A DNA stretch of 23,285 bases from Carthagonibacter metallireducens (GTDB taxonomy: Bacteria > Gemmatimonadota > Gemmatimonadetes > Palauibacterales > Palauibacteraceae): NCBI GenBank assembly GCA_023554445.1, contig JAMJQQ010000027.1:1-23285 (forward strand). The letters run 5' to 3'. This document shows positions 22,741 through 23,285 of the stretch, piece by piece. Position 1 is the first letter of the stretch, and each line of letters starts with the position of its first letter. Below the pieces are notes generated by a model. It was given only the letters and a program-made list of their open reading frames with translations. It made no database searches and was not told where the DNA came from. The translations under genes and the position numbers were made by a program.

Positions 22741-23285
22741 GCCGACTCCTCCCCCGATTCATCGATCAGAATCGGGGGAACGCTGAGTTGCCCCTGCTCC
22801 GCCAGCGAACGGAAGTACCCGATCGTGATCTCGAGGCCTTCGGCCAATTCGACCTCGGGTTCCCAACCCAGCGCCGACCGGGCAAGCTCGATGTCGGGCT
22901 GTCGGACCTTCGGATCGTCCGTCGGCAGAGGAACGTGACGGATTCCTGCGTCCGAGCCTACGGCTTCCGACACCAGCTCGGCCAGTTCGAGGATCGTGAA
23001 TTCGTTCGGGTTGCCGATGTTGACCGGCCCGATCGTGTCGTTGAGAAACAGCCGGTAAATCCCTTCCACTTCATCGGAGACGAAGCAGAAGCTACGGGAC
23101 TGCCCGCCGTCTCCGTACACGGTCAGCGGACGGCTCAGCAGTGCCTGCACGATGAAGTTCGATACCACCCGTCCGTCGTAGGGCCGCATTCGTGGGCCAT
23201 ACGTATTGAAGATCCGCACGATCCGGACATCGACGCCGTGGTATCGGTGGTAGGCCATCGTCAGCGCCTCGGCGAATCGCTTGGC
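22737..23285 (-). CDS. UDP-glucuronate decarboxylase-like NAD-dependent epimerase, N-terminus missing at window edge
   Basis: These 182 residues are the C-terminal part of an extended short-chain dehydrogenase/reductase. The frame runs off the right edge, so the NAD-binding Rossmann motif and the catalytic Tyr are not seen. The fragment opens with AKRFAEALTMAYHR, whose Lys is that of the YxxxK active site, then VRIFNTYGPRM, YGDGGQSRSFCFVSDEVEGI and a RQPDIELARSALGWEPEV tail. These match UDP-glucuronate decarboxylase (UDP-xylose synthase) best; dTDP-glucose dehydratase-like or other epimerases are less likely. The product would be UDP-xylose for surface glycans. It heads the visible part of the chain and overlaps the glycosyltransferase by four bases. 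Confidence 0.9.
   Translation of the reverse strand, partial: AKRFAEALTMAYHRYHGVDVRIVRIFNTYGPRMRPYDGRVVSNFIVQALLSRPLTVYGDGGQSRSFCFVSDEVEGIYRLFLNDTIGPVNIGNPNEFTILELAELVSEAVGSDAGIRHVPLPTDDPKVRQPDIELARSALGWEPEVELAEGLEITIGYFRSLAEQGQLSVPPILIDESGEESA

Overview
The window is high-GC bacterial DNA packed with protein-coding genes on both strands. I see no rRNA, tRNA, CRISPR array, insertion sequence or phage gene. The gene set suggests a diderm (outer-membrane) bacterium, most likely Gemmatimonadota or a close relative. The reasons are an Oar-like TonB-dependent receptor, a BamD-type lipoprotein, many lipoprotein signal peptides, a SecA with a four-cysteine insert, and two membrane-spanning BTAD/TolB-like/TPR regulators. 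The phylum is an inference from gene style; no marker gene was compared.

Layout. (1) 1-5484 is mostly housekeeping: a uvrB cut by the left edge (-), a coiled-coil lipoprotein built of two repeats (+), a bifunctional (p)ppGpp synthetase/hydrolase (-) and radC (-). (2) 5708-8362 is a large TonB-dependent-receptor-like outer-membrane protein (+). (3) 8376-16020 is the accessory core. It holds two related units, each with a large minus-strand transmembrane regulator (winged helix-BTAD-TM-TolB-like-TPR) transcribed divergently from one or two small plus-strand lipoproteins. Unit A is 8376-12416 and unit B is 12521-16020. The first lipoproteins of the two units are paralogues. Their 5' leaders are clearly homologous, with a 28-base block that differs at only two bases and an identical 17-base Shine-Dalgarno segment. 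Both units end in a similar GC-rich hairpin. (4) 16130-16240 is a REP-like repeat just past secA. (5) 16242-23285 is a minus-strand operon-like chain, read from the right edge leftward: UDP-glucuronate decarboxylase-like epimerase (partial), family 2 glycosyltransferase, TPR lipoprotein, BamD-like lipoprotein, nadD, secA. Most junctions overlap by 4-7 bases.

How the parts fit. The right-hand chain joins nucleotide-sugar and glycosyl transfer to outer-membrane assembly, NAD synthesis and protein export. The central units look like a duplicated regulator/lipoprotein system. The regulator has a cytoplasmic DNA-binding end and a probable periplasmic sensor end, like a ToxR/CadC-type one-component protein, and may control or sense the lipoprotein encoded next to it. 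That link is inferred from gene order and shared leader DNA; it is not shown by sequence alone.
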